Source: Varroa destructor (lineage: Eukaryota; Arthropoda; Arachnida; Mesostigmata; Varroidae). From it: a DNA stretch of 64,000 nt. The DNA is taken from positions 42,175,435 through 42,239,434 of the forward strand of contig NW_019211456.1 in NCBI RefSeq assembly GCF_002443255.2. The letters are read 5' to 3'. This document shows positions 52,504 to 63,174 of the stretch, piece by piece (within the stretch, counting starts at the first letter, position 1; each line of letters starts with the position of its first letter). The notes beneath the pieces are model-generated. The model was not told the origin of the DNA and ran no database searches. It saw only the letters and a list, made by a program, of their open reading frames with translations. The position numbers and the translations under genes were made by a program.

Positions 52504-53400
52504 TCACGAGGCCTGTTCATTTAGATTCGGCAGATTGGCCGTTTCCGCACTGTCCATGTCTAGATACACAATTTGGTCTCCACATTTTAGTCTCTGCTCC
52601 ACTATATCATCACAGTGGCGAAGCTTGAAATAGTGGTCGAAACAAAAGCGTATTGCCGTAAGTATATACGTATCGTCATCAGGCTTGCGGTTACACAATA
52701 CAGTCACTTGATAGCCGTAAACATTTGATAAAACACTAGAAATATATGCAAGAGTGTGAACAGCTGTCGATGGCGTAAGAGCATTCGCAGCTAATTTGTT
52801 GGTTAGATTTACTTCTTCGAACAACGCTATCGTCTTGTCGAAATACTGAGGAACAGAGTTCAGATCATAATGACGCATGCAACATGTCCCGTAACGACGC
52901 CAAACTTTACTCCACAGTTTCTCATTATCTGAATCACACGACGGCCAGACTTTGTCCATGTGTTCCTCGTTAAGAGATTTTGAATAGGGATCGAATAAGG
53001 GCAATTTTTCACACTTCTCAGCGCCCATAGTCAAGTACCTTATAGTCCAGTCGTCTCTATAACACGAAGTTATGTGCGAGGGATCGCATCTATGGATTGG
53101 TCCTAGAACATAGCATACTCCAGGTGTCCATTGAAGTTCAAGGGCAAACTCCAGTTCGTCGACCTTAGACATGCGCCAAATTGGACTCGCATTCATGCAC
53201 TGCCAGATAAATATCCAAAATTGTAAAAAGAGAATCAGAATGATCAGCCCATCGTATATGGATCGTCTATCAAGCCTATAGATTTCGTTAGGCCCAGCAC
53301 CTCGAATTCTGCCCCTTTGCTCACGAGCAACTTGAAGGCCATGGAAAAACCATAATGCTGCGCTGAGGCCCACAATCAATAAAGGCATATAGGTTTCCAT
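52504..53400 (-). CDS. RNase T2-like membrane-anchored pseudoenzyme, copy C (298 aa, single exon)
   Basis: The frame is open upstream to a GTG at 53457, but the first ATG is at 53400. It gives an N-terminus that aligns with copy A, so I chose it. Hydrophobic segments lie at residues about 5-24 and 49-67, with a basic loop between them containing RGRIRGAG. The T2-like domain follows: LELQWTPGVC (88-96), WTIRYL (118-123), VWPSC (151-155), VWRRYGTCC (166-174), ALTPS (207-211), FCFD (252-255) and KCGD (272-275). In active RNase T2 enzymes CAS I reads WxIHGLWP and CAS II reads HEWxKHGTC. Here the CAS I His is Arg121, and the CAS II His, Glu, Lys and His are Lys165, Val166, Arg169 and Tyr170. Sequons NAS (70) and NLT (198) fit a lumenal or external domain. 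RNA cleavage is not expected. Membership of the T2 fold (Pfam PF00445) is well supported by motif order; function is unknown. A possible AATAAA on the minus strand lies at 52092-52097. Confidence 0.85.
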   Translation of the reverse strand: METYMPLLIVGLSAALWFFHGLQVAREQRGRIRGAGPNEIYRLDRRSIYDGLIILILFLQFWIFIWQCMNASPIWRMSKVDELEFALELQWTPGVCYVLGPIHRCDPSHITSCYRDDWTIRYLTMGAEKCEKLPLFDPYSKSLNEEHMDKVWPSCDSDNEKLWSKVWRRYGTCCMRHYDLNSVPQYFDKTIALFEEVNLTNKLAANALTPSTAVHTLAYISSVLSNVYGYQVTVLCNRKPDDDTYILTAIRFCFDHYFKLRHCDDIVEQRLKCGDQIVYLDMDSAETANLPNLNEQAS

Positions 53401-55025
53401 GAGCTCTACAGTTTTCGGCGTCGAGGTGGGCAATGACCGCTGTGAACTTTTGATCACGGCTCTCAGTACAAGCTATGAAACATTTCTGCATTCATTAGTT
53501 GTTTCGTCATCATAACTAGCTAATGGGACCTGTCGAGCTTGCCAGTTAATACGAACGCTATGGTTTGCCAGGTCAAAAACTATAAACATAGAAAAATCCA
53601 ATTTACAACCATTCACATTTAATAGCCCCGATCGCAATCGGTTTATAGCTTTAGAGATAATTTATGGAAAGGTTTTCTATTCATCCTACGTTTCGAGCTA
53701 GCTCCGGAGATCCTTGCAATGATGTATCAACAGTCCTACTATCCTACCACAGCCTGAGGTAAAGTGTTCGCACCTAATGGCATCTTCCGCAGTAGTGTCC
53801 TAAAAATCCCGAAACCCTGAAACCGTGAAGCACTTCTGACCGAGGATTAATCAGTGGTCTATTATAGCTGCTTATATCTAGTGGCAAGTTTTTCTGATAC
53901 ACTATTAAACAACAATGAACATATAAACACACCTAGCCTTATTTTAAGGATATCTAACTTAGAACCCCGGGTGTTGCGACATGCGAGGATTGTTAACCCA
54001 AATGCATATAATAGACAGATTCTAGTAATGCATATACTAATTCTTCGCAGGCTGCAGTCTACCGTGATGTTTTTTTCGCTTTCCGCGTCGAGGCTCTGAA
54101 CATATGTAAATGACACTTAGCAAATGTTGTCTCCTACCGCTAGAAAAATGATCCAAAATGTTTAATAATCTACAGGCTCCTGTGCTGTACAGTCCATCCG
54201 TTATAGCTGCGTCTGCCACTGTTCCAGTACAAGCACGGCTGTGAGTGCTAGTCGCTAGATGGAATGAGCAGCAAGATGGTTTCATCTTATCGTACAAGTG
54301 GATTTAGGCCTGCTTTCCTTTGTTCCGTTTTCTTAATGACGTTAGCTTCCTTAGAACATTCCTATCTTACGCATTGAAGACACTGCCACTGAATATCAGA
54401 AAATTAAAGAGGAAAATGAACGTGCGTGCTCAGACGTACCGACATATTGAGTATATGCATCGTTCATATATATGCGTTTCTCTTTCATGAACTTGGTAGT
54501 CCGGTTATTTGAAATATATCCGCCTAATAGATAAAGCAATTTTATTTCCCGAGCAACTGCTCAGAAAAGACGTCCGTCTCGAATGGTTCGAATCATCAGT
54601 GATTGCACACTATAATTCTCTGATTCGAGCCGGCAGACGCATTGTTTGGAATAGACGATACGTCAATAAATTCAAAGATATGGCTTGTAAAACGCGCATT
54701 CGTTTACTGGCCAAGGTGCCGACCCAAACACTCACGTAGCACGATAGAAGAATCTCGTTCACTATGACACAAGAGGAGACATGTCGCTCAAAAAGCCCAA
54801 AGAAACTTTCGAATGGTTTATTGTACGACAAAAAATCAGCCACTACACCAAATGCAGGGAAAACATTGTCAGAAATGTGACCAGACATCCAGCGATTTAA
54901 GACAATGAAAGGTCTAACAGGCCAACATAGGAATGAGCCAGTTCGAGCTTCGACAATGCAAAAAGAGAGGCTTATGATTATGAAACTTAACGTACGTCGA
55001 AATGTAAGTACTTATTCACAGCAAA

Positions 55026-55054
55026 GAAGTACGAGTCTATAAGACTCGTACTTC
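55026..55054. repeat. Perfect inverted repeat (13-bp stem, ATA loop)
   Basis: GAAGTACGAGTCT is followed by ATA and then AGACTCGTACTTC, the exact reverse complement of the left arm. It sits in non-coding DNA about 1.6 kb upstream of copy C. It could be a cruciform-forming site, a short transposon remnant or an RNA hairpin; nothing decides between these. Confidence 0.9.
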
Positions 55055-58000
55055 ATCGAACTTTCTCATTATAGCGATTTACTGTTGTCAGCCGGCGTGC
55101 ATTAGGTTTTCGATGCGGGAAAAATACGCGCTCTACAATTCAAGCAATGCTTTTTCGATGTCATAGGGCCAGGACAGCCTCCTCTTCTGTCAGTTCCTCT
55201 AGCTTTTTCTTGCGTTGAGCTGCGTATTATGCTTGGCAGAAAATGAAATGCGATAATTAGCAGGTCGATGTATGTTCTTCCCTTGTGAAGCCATCGAAGT
55301 AAAGAAGATAACTGTATCATTCCAAGTGAACGTCAGACTCTACAGTTCGATCGGTAGACGAATACTTTTCGCGTGCTTTGAAAGCAGTGACTTTTTGTAA
55401 ACTGCATTCAACCACATATACATCTTTCCGTACGCTGCATGTACGCAGGGATACAGGATAAGCGCATTTGTGCGGCTACGATACTAAACAAATCACTATG
55501 TATATATACATTTTGTTTAAATAAACAAAACAGCATCCGCTCTCGTATTCGCATTTGTGGCTATATAAGCACGGTATCGGTGGCCGTGGAACACTCGTCT
55601 CAGCCAACAACAGATCTACATTGGTCGAGTTCAATTTATAATCGACGTTGGATCGCTGGCAGGCGGCGATAGAGATTGCGACAGAGTAATTAATAAACCA
55701 ACGTTGAATGCCAACTAAACGTCACAGGGGGATGACGAACTCTAAAAGCAGATCGTGGACGAAGAGCATTGGATCTAAAGAAATGGAAATGTTTTTATGA
55801 ATGCCACGTCAACGTCAAGCGCTTCTGTTAGACGGCCTAAATGGTCAGCATAGTTAGAAGCTGCGTATTAGAAAGGCCAAGGCGTTTGGAGCCGCGTGTC
55901 GTTTGCTCAGATAAGGCTAACGTGGATCGCGGGACTGCTCCGTGTGTAGGGAGACGGGTTTCCGAACGTGGCATAAAGATGAAACAATGTAAATGTTATC
56001 CCTACGTCACTGTATAGGAGCTATTCAACTGTAGGAAAATGCGGACTGCTTGCACGTCATAGGTCTGCAAGATGACTTGATTCCAAGGGCGGGGATAAGA
56101 GCGCACCGGCTCGCTGGGTCTCAGTGGTGCTCAACAATATATGTGCTGCAGAGGGTCGGAAAGAAGACCGGTTTTCTCCCATAGAAAACACGCTTTGTCA
56201 CTTTGGGCGGGAAAAATTACGCTTTACTTGAGAGCTCTGTGTTCCCGGCCTGTCATGGGGGGCATCCAAGCGTCATGAGAACTGTTCACCAATAAAAAAG
56301 TGTTTCATGGGCCGGGAAAATTTCGGCTCAAGCTTAGGCGTACGTGTAACTTCCATGCCTGCCAACAAGTGAAAGACAAAAACGAAGTTAAACTGCTTCA
56401 AACGTTTGTGAATCCATGAACGACAGATAAGGTATCTGCATAGAGTAAGCAGATCAACGCGCGACATTATCCACCAAAACGAAAGTGCGAGTCTTCCATG
56501 GGCCGATCTAGGCTCTTAGGTCTTGTAACGCTGCTGCAGACACGCAAGCTCAATCAAAGCGGAAGCCAGACATCGACAGGACAACCTAGCCTACAGGACA
56601 AAATACACAGGATTCTTGTCGCGAGGGGAGCGTATCCAGCATGTTAGGGGGCCGAGGGGTTATAACTGGGACGTTGCCAACCAACGACGAAGTTGATACA
56701 CTTTGGTTGAAGTACTTGGTCGAGAATGATCTATTTGGGTAAAATAATTTTCTGGATTCCTACACAACAAGCGATGAGTCAAATATTGGCCTTGAGATGG
56801 CAGAATAACAGCAAACGCGTAACGGGTCCACAATAGCACACTAACAGGATCACAATTATGGCTTAATTAAAATGGGAAAATCGGACAATTAGCATACGGG
56901 AGTGGTATCTTTGATGCGGGGTCGGGATGACCACCACACGGTGGCGGGATGTTTGAATCCGGGTAAGGCAACTATAAATTAGTGCGCTCGGCCTGCCAGA
57001 ATGCGATAAAAGGATAAACGCAGCAAATGCGCACACAACACAGTTTGTGCCCTTCGATATCGTAACGGCTGACTAGCGTCGGACAGGCTAAAAAGGGATA
57101 GCTCTTCCATGGATCGATCTAGGTTCCGTCAGTTCTGTAAGTTTACTAAAACAGAACTGCAACGAGAAGTGTGCAATGGGGCAACAAGGTTTTTGATACT
57201 TTGGCCTAATAATTTTTGATTATCCTAAGCTATAGTTTGATAGCTTCGAAACATATGACTATACTGCTGGAGACTGCAGTGCTTTATCTAGTAGTATGTA
57301 CCCGATGTAGTGTAGTACCCGATGGGCCAATTATGCTATGCTTATTTATTGCTGGTACACTAAGTGCTGTCCGATAGTCTTTTATGATAACAAATTATTC
57401 GTCAAAATGCTACTAAACTTAAACTTCACAAGAAGGTGTTTATCTCAGCTACGTTTCGGTTCATTACGATGGCATTTGCTCGTTTAGGCCTATTAGACCA
57501 GACAGTGAATAGGAAGATCACATGAAATCCAGGTCCTTCGTAGAAAGAAAAAAAATGTTTGTTACGAGACTGTTTTTCTCTTGTTAAACGTCATTTCTTA
57601 AATACATCATCCACTTTACCGCACCCACATGAAACGAGCTTTTAATATACAACCTGTGTTCGATTCAATATATCGTTACGTATGTGCACTGCCTAGTTTC
57701 TATTTTTTCTTCGGTACCAATATACTTTTTACCCATACATAATTAAGCCAGTTATAAAACCTCAGATCATTTTCTTCTTATCTCACTACCTGTGACTCGT
57801 CGTAGGGGAGCGAGCGTTCTGCTACGTGAACTTGTCTAGACACCATAGCGTTATCACCCGGCCACACTAGTCGTCTTTCGGCCTTTCTGACGCTAGCTGG
57901 CCAGGGCACCATCGAACAGTTCGGACTCTCCACTCTTAAGTAAAAGTCGATCATTAAAGGTTAAACTCGTGATTAAGTGCGATTTAAGTGAACACCTGAT

Positions 58001-59691
58001 CCCATCGATCACCAAATAGCTGGGTAAGATGTCACAGCCATACGAACACGGCTACCTCCACTACCCACTACCGATGATTCTCGGTTCCTGATGCTATCAT
58101 CTGGTTGGGTCTTGAATATAGAACAGGACAATTTTTGTGCCTTGAAAATCCCTACGGACTCGGAATGAAGCGCTGACGTTTAAGCGAACGCTTGAAGCGC
58201 CACCTATCTCTCTGCTCAATGCTCAAGTCTTCCGCTTAATTACAAACGACCATGGACGTACGTGCTTGCCGGGTATATTTCGTCAGATATTCACACTACG
58301 GGAATTGTTGTTGAAAAGAGAAAGAAACAGACTAGGAATGTGACTTGATATGTAGAGATTTTTTACGTTCTTGCTTAACGTTAGGTATTGGAATTGTGCC
58401 ATAGCTATGCCCTCTCGACAGTAGGTATTACGTACGCAATGGAAAAACATTATTAATTTATTTATACGCTGATACTCCCATAACTAATGTTGTCCATTGT
58501 AAATTCACAATTAAACGAAGGCTTACTGTTATTTCATGTACAATACATTTATCATGTAGCGTTACGATCTACGGTGTGTCAACTGTACACGACCTTGAAC
58601 TTTGCCGCCATTTTTTTGATCGACTGACAATTGCAAATTGCTTTAAAATTCGCATGGCAGTAACTAGTAACTGCGGTTTCTGTTCTACTACATGCCATAT
58701 GTAACAGTACATCGCCACAACACGCAGATCGCCTACGCATGTTGGTATAAGCCAACATAGAAAATGGCCAATCCGATTACGAAGCCTATTCAACTGATCA
58801 GGATAAACTGAGAGAGATCAGTCAGTCATCGCTCGGCGTCGGAATTCGGGTTCCGGCAGCAGATGGCTCCGCACCGCCTAGGGAGCAAGGCGCATATAAG
58901 ATAAGGTCCATACTAGATTTCGCCTTAGCGCTCGTAGCGGTGCACGTAGGGTAGCCACAGCATCGGTGCTTTCCATCCAAAGAGAAGCCATCCTGCACTT
59001 GTAAAGGATGACAGTGAGCCAGATGACTGAGTCTGATCGAATGAATTGCTTTGAGCAGTAATCAATTTCATTTAATGGAGACCGTTCCTCCGCACGGGAC
59101 GGCCAGCTAGATGGCCGACTGGAGCTGTTCCATACTGTATAGAGCTACAAAGGCGCCAGCTTCGTGCTCGCACTAGTCATTGGACCGCTGCAGTGTGCGC
59201 CCAGGTCGAAAGCGGCATTGAAAGGCCGCCGGGGGTCTGTGCTCAGTCGCGTCAACTATTCCGAACTGTTCCTTCTCGAAATGGATCCACCCGCAATGGG
59301 GTGGGGTGCATCACTAGATATATCGACGTGTACGGTAGACCAGCCAACCTTCACTCAACTAGAGCCTAGATATCTATAGAGTACAGGTGAGTGAGGAAGA
59401 GAGAACACAGAATACTAAGGTTTGGGGATAGAAACGGATTGATTCATTAAGGGATACGAAGGACAATGATGACTGTGAATGTACTGCCAAATATATTGAC
59501 GCTCGCAAATCAGGCTCTAGCAGGTACTGTACGCGCTGTTGTTTGGACACTACGTAATTGACGGAATGAGAATAGAATGATACCTTTAAAATGACACGAG
59601 ACAGTTAGATAAAACAAGGTTGTCTGCGGTAATAGTAATGGTTGAATAAATAGGAAATCATTTATCGGACAATTAGCAATTTAATTTGATT

Positions 59692-59715
59692 TATATATAT
59701 ATATATATATATATT
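59692..59715 (+). repeat. TA dinucleotide repeat
   Basis: About twelve TA units in strongly AT-rich DNA, read directly. Confidence 0.95.
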
Positions 59716-60616
59716 ATTTTTAAGTCTACCAGATTTTCAAAATAAAATAAATTAAATTGGATTGTTCGAATTAAGAGAACTAACCGTTAATTTTTCATCG
59801 GTCACGTTTGTTCTGATTCTTTTATTTGACTTATCTCTCACTTACCTTTGTAATTTAAACAAACCTTACATACACCTAACATAAAACCATAAGACCTTTG
59901 CCTATACGAAGGGCCCTCTATAAAAGGGGCATCATAAACAATGTCCTAAAGACTACTCAGAATGTAAGTTTACTTTCTACTGTTCGATCGCCGATTCATC
60001 TTAACCCAATTTCAAAGTTCGTATTCTAGGTTGTTTCGTGGGAGATCAAAGTCTTTTTTAATGAGTACCCATGAGCATACCGTAAACGTTTTCGAGGATC
60101 CTTTTTATAAACCTTTACTCGCCATTTAGAAAGCTACAATGAACTTATCCAGTGATCGGAAGTTAATATCTATTGAATGACATGTATAAATCCATCAAAT
60201 TTGTGTACTTGAATAGCGAAATACTAGTCTGAAGTCGTTTATAATGTATGCCTCACTGAATATATAAGAACGAAGGTTAGCAGCTGATTTCAGATAATTC
60301 AAATATTAAACTACGCTACATATAAAGTACATGAACACTACTATATAGACTGTTGCCCAGAACTGAAGGAAAATTTCATTCAATTAAATCTCATTCAATT
60401 TGATCCACACTAATTATCTTAATAAAAGCTGAGTCGTGGGTGAAATACGTTAACACCAATAATTGAAGCACTCTTAGATAGTAACGCATACTTTCAATGA
60501 AACGTCTATGTATGATTCACCATCTCTCTTGAAATGTTACTATCAACAATTTATATACTTTTTAACCAAAACAGCACTAATCTATAAGCGACGTGGAGTG
60601 TGTTCAGCCCAATTAA

Positions 60617-61518
60617 ATGGTAGCGTATAGCGACAGTCACCGGTCGGTGAACTCCTGGGACAGCATCCGCGTCATCCTGTTCTGCTATCTAGCCCGCGAC
60701 CCTTGCAAAACAGCAGACACCCACGCGACTGGCGGCAAGGTGCCGCCTTCCTTTAGCCACCTCCAGTCTCCCGGATCAGCAGACTCCGTTGCGAGCTCGC
60801 CCGAACTCCAAACCTCCTCCTCACCCCCCTCCCGCGGTGCTCCCGCTCCACAACTCTCTACGAAACTGTGCACTGCCCTAGACTCAACGCAGGCGGCCAG
60901 GTTTCCCTGACCGCCCGCCCGCCAGCTCGCATTAGTCTGTCTGCGTGCCCGCGGCAGACTCGGCGGTATTTCTTCCTGCCCAAGCCTACTCAATCGGAGT
61001 CCTCCTGTGCTGCAAGCTGCAGCACCCTGCTGCTGCCGCTAGTCGGCCCCATTCAGATTCCCGCGTACCCCCTTCTCCCTCAGACCGACCGCCAGCCGGC
61101 CGGCCAGCCGGCCGTCAAGGAGACCAACCCCTCGTATTCCACCGCCGTTGTACCATTCCCCCACCCCTTGTTCACCCTCTACCCGCCACCGCTGCCATTG
61201 CTGCGGCCTCTACCACCATCACCCGTCCCGTTTCATTCCTTCCTGAGCGCCTCTACCTACGAAGAGCTCGCACCGCCCTACCCTAGCCTAGCCTAACTCC
61301 CCCCAAATAACGATCCCCCAACTTTTTCCCCCTTGAAGGCCCAAGCCCCACATTACCGGCCCGTTTTGCGAGAGCGAGCGAGCCCGTCCGCTGGTCTGAC
61401 CGCCAACCCGCAGCCGGCCCATAGCCAGACGAAGCTACCGAACCCAACCGCGCAAGCAGGCAAGCAGTTTCACTGGAGAGCCACTCTCTTCCTTTCGAGG
61501 AGCTTCCGTTTACTTTAG
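60617..61518. other. C-rich, CpG-containing island
   Basis: Composition changes sharply from AT-rich to GC-rich at about 60620 and back at about 61515. The plus strand is strongly C-rich (runs of CCCC, CCG and CCT, and a GCCGGCC-type repeat near 61095). Open frames exist in several phases: plus 60617-60910 with ATG, plus 60868-61296, plus 60945-61286 and minus 60993-60685. All are Pro/Ser/Ala-rich as expected from composition, and I recognise none. It may be a promoter with first exon or leader, as short C/T-rich leaders are common there, but no gene model can be chosen. Confidence 0.45.
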
Positions 61519-63024
61519 TTATATAGAGTACTACTGAAAAGTTCAATCTAGTGCTTGCTAGAGGGCGCTACTAGGACTAGTCTTTATTGCTGAACTAGGC
61601 GACACGCTGCCATGCAATGTTGAGCGAATCTTCTTTTGTCTAAATTAGTTGTAAAGAACGAAGGATGTGAGGAGGAGCTCGAAAATACAACCGAAACACA
61701 TATAAAATTGGCATGAAAAAACCCTACTATATAGATATAGACATTAGAGCTATGGAAGAACGTCGCCTTTCTAGCTAGGCCGTCCTGCTTCGTGTTGTTG
61801 ATGTCAAGTTGATTGAACCGTTTAATTATGTATGCCTTTGCCTTTCTGTATAAGATGTGTCATAAAATCAAGTAAATCATGTCCATGAAAATGCTCAACT
61901 GTCTGCATGCTTTAGGAAGAACGACTAAATATTGAACTTTAGACCGAATCATCGAAATTAACTGATATTGCTCGTATGAAAAGGCTACCATCACACAGAT
62001 TTGGTTAGATAAGAACATTTGCCAGTATCTACTTCTCCCTCACATCAGGTAGCAAAAACAATGGCGTGTTTGCACGAAGTTTGAGCTAGTTCTAAGACAG
62101 CTAACGATATATAAGAGGAGTAAGACCCTACTCAAAGATGCAATGAGCGTTACGCTAAATAACAGAAATATGGCTGATGATGAATAATTTTTTGACAAAT
62201 CTACACAGTCTGGGTTTTACATGATTTAGCCCATTCTAAAGAACCGCCTTTTAATCATTCGGCCACAAAGGTTTGGCATCACTTACTAGCTTGACAAAGT
62301 CAAAGTTTCAGTTTGTTGCAAATCGCGTAATACATTTAGGTGATTTGTATCCGTCTGAACGTCTCGAGTGGTGTCGAAGAACGGAGGTGTATCTGTAGCC
62401 CTTAGTAACATCCGAACTAGCTGGGAAAGCAACCTTATCTCGATGTCTGACGAAGGGCGAACAAATGTTGGACTCGGGGACCACGAACGGCAACTACCAA
62501 ATACGACTTAAATCACTTCTGTATTTAGTTTTTCTTCTAAGAATATTTTCCTCCATAGAAGTTCAGTTTAAACGGTTGCTTCATCGAAAGGTTTCATGAT
62601 GGCCCAGATTGAATGAGAACGAACATCTGTTAACTACTCAAACAAGTCCTCATTTACAAATTCTTTCAGCTTCCACTTAAACCGTTTCAAAGTAGTGATT
62701 TAGTGATAGCCAATATTAAATATACTCACTGTTACAGTAAAAAAAAAAAACACTGCTAGAGAGCTAATAGTCATAACGGTACGCGTAGGAAGGTTATAAC
62801 CTTAACATGTTTGTTCCTGATGATCCACGAACATATCGTTAATTTTTCTGCCCTGTCCAGCAGTAATCGATCATATTTTCAAAAGTTTAATAAGAGCCAT
62901 CACAGTCCGCACAGAGCGGGACACGTCCTAAGGGCGTCAGTTTCTTCCCCGGCCTCATAGATCTCTTTCAACCTGCTACCTTTCACACCGGTGCTCTGTT
63001 GGTCGAAATAACCACTTGTTTAGG
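61519..63024. other. Gene-free stretch
   Basis: AT-rich sequence without a supportable coding region. A run of 12 A is at 62739-62750. Confidence 0.4.
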
Positions 63025-63174
63025 TTAGAAGGTTCCCGAAGGACTAACAAAGAGTTCGCCGGTAGTGTGATGCAATGAGAAGATTGGCGCGGGGTTGACG
63101 GAATGGGAACAGATCCCGATGGTATAGAAACACACGAAAGACAGAGTGAAAAGACACAGCCAATAGTTAGACAT
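63025..63174 (-). CDS. Possible small secreted peptide or signal-peptide exon (49 aa)
   Basis: An ATG at 63174 with A at -3 opens a frame with a typical signal-peptide shape: short N-region (MSNYW), hydrophobic core (residues 5-20, LCLFTLSFVCFYTIG), then ICSHS, a plausible cleavage region near residues 22-25, followed by about 25 polar residues to TAA. No second cysteine pair or cleavage sites for a known peptide class are visible. It may be a short secreted peptide, the first exon of a secreted protein whose donor I cannot identify, or chance. The frame is open upstream to 63213 without another ATG. Confidence 0.22.
   Translation of the reverse strand: MSNYWLCLFTLSFVCFYTIGICSHSVNPAPIFSLHHTTGELFVSPSGTF

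Larger units (their letters stand above)
53401..60616. other. Long gene-free stretch upstream of the array
   Basis: No gene is supported over about 7 kb. A frame at 54509-54739 (LRKDVRLEWFESSVIAHY and onward) looks somewhat protein-like but begins at TTG and overlaps a minus-strand ATG frame. A 13-base-pair perfect hairpin is at 55026-55054 and an AT repeat at 59692-59715. The parts at 56.5-58.5 kb and 59.4-60.6 kb have almost no frames and are AT-rich. Confidence 0.4.

Noticed and set aside
56900..56990. TTTGAATCCGGG preceded by an A-box-like AATTAGCATACGGG
   Set aside because: The T-stem does not pair (GGATG against CCGGG) and no anticodon arm can be drawn. At most a decayed tRNA-like repeat.
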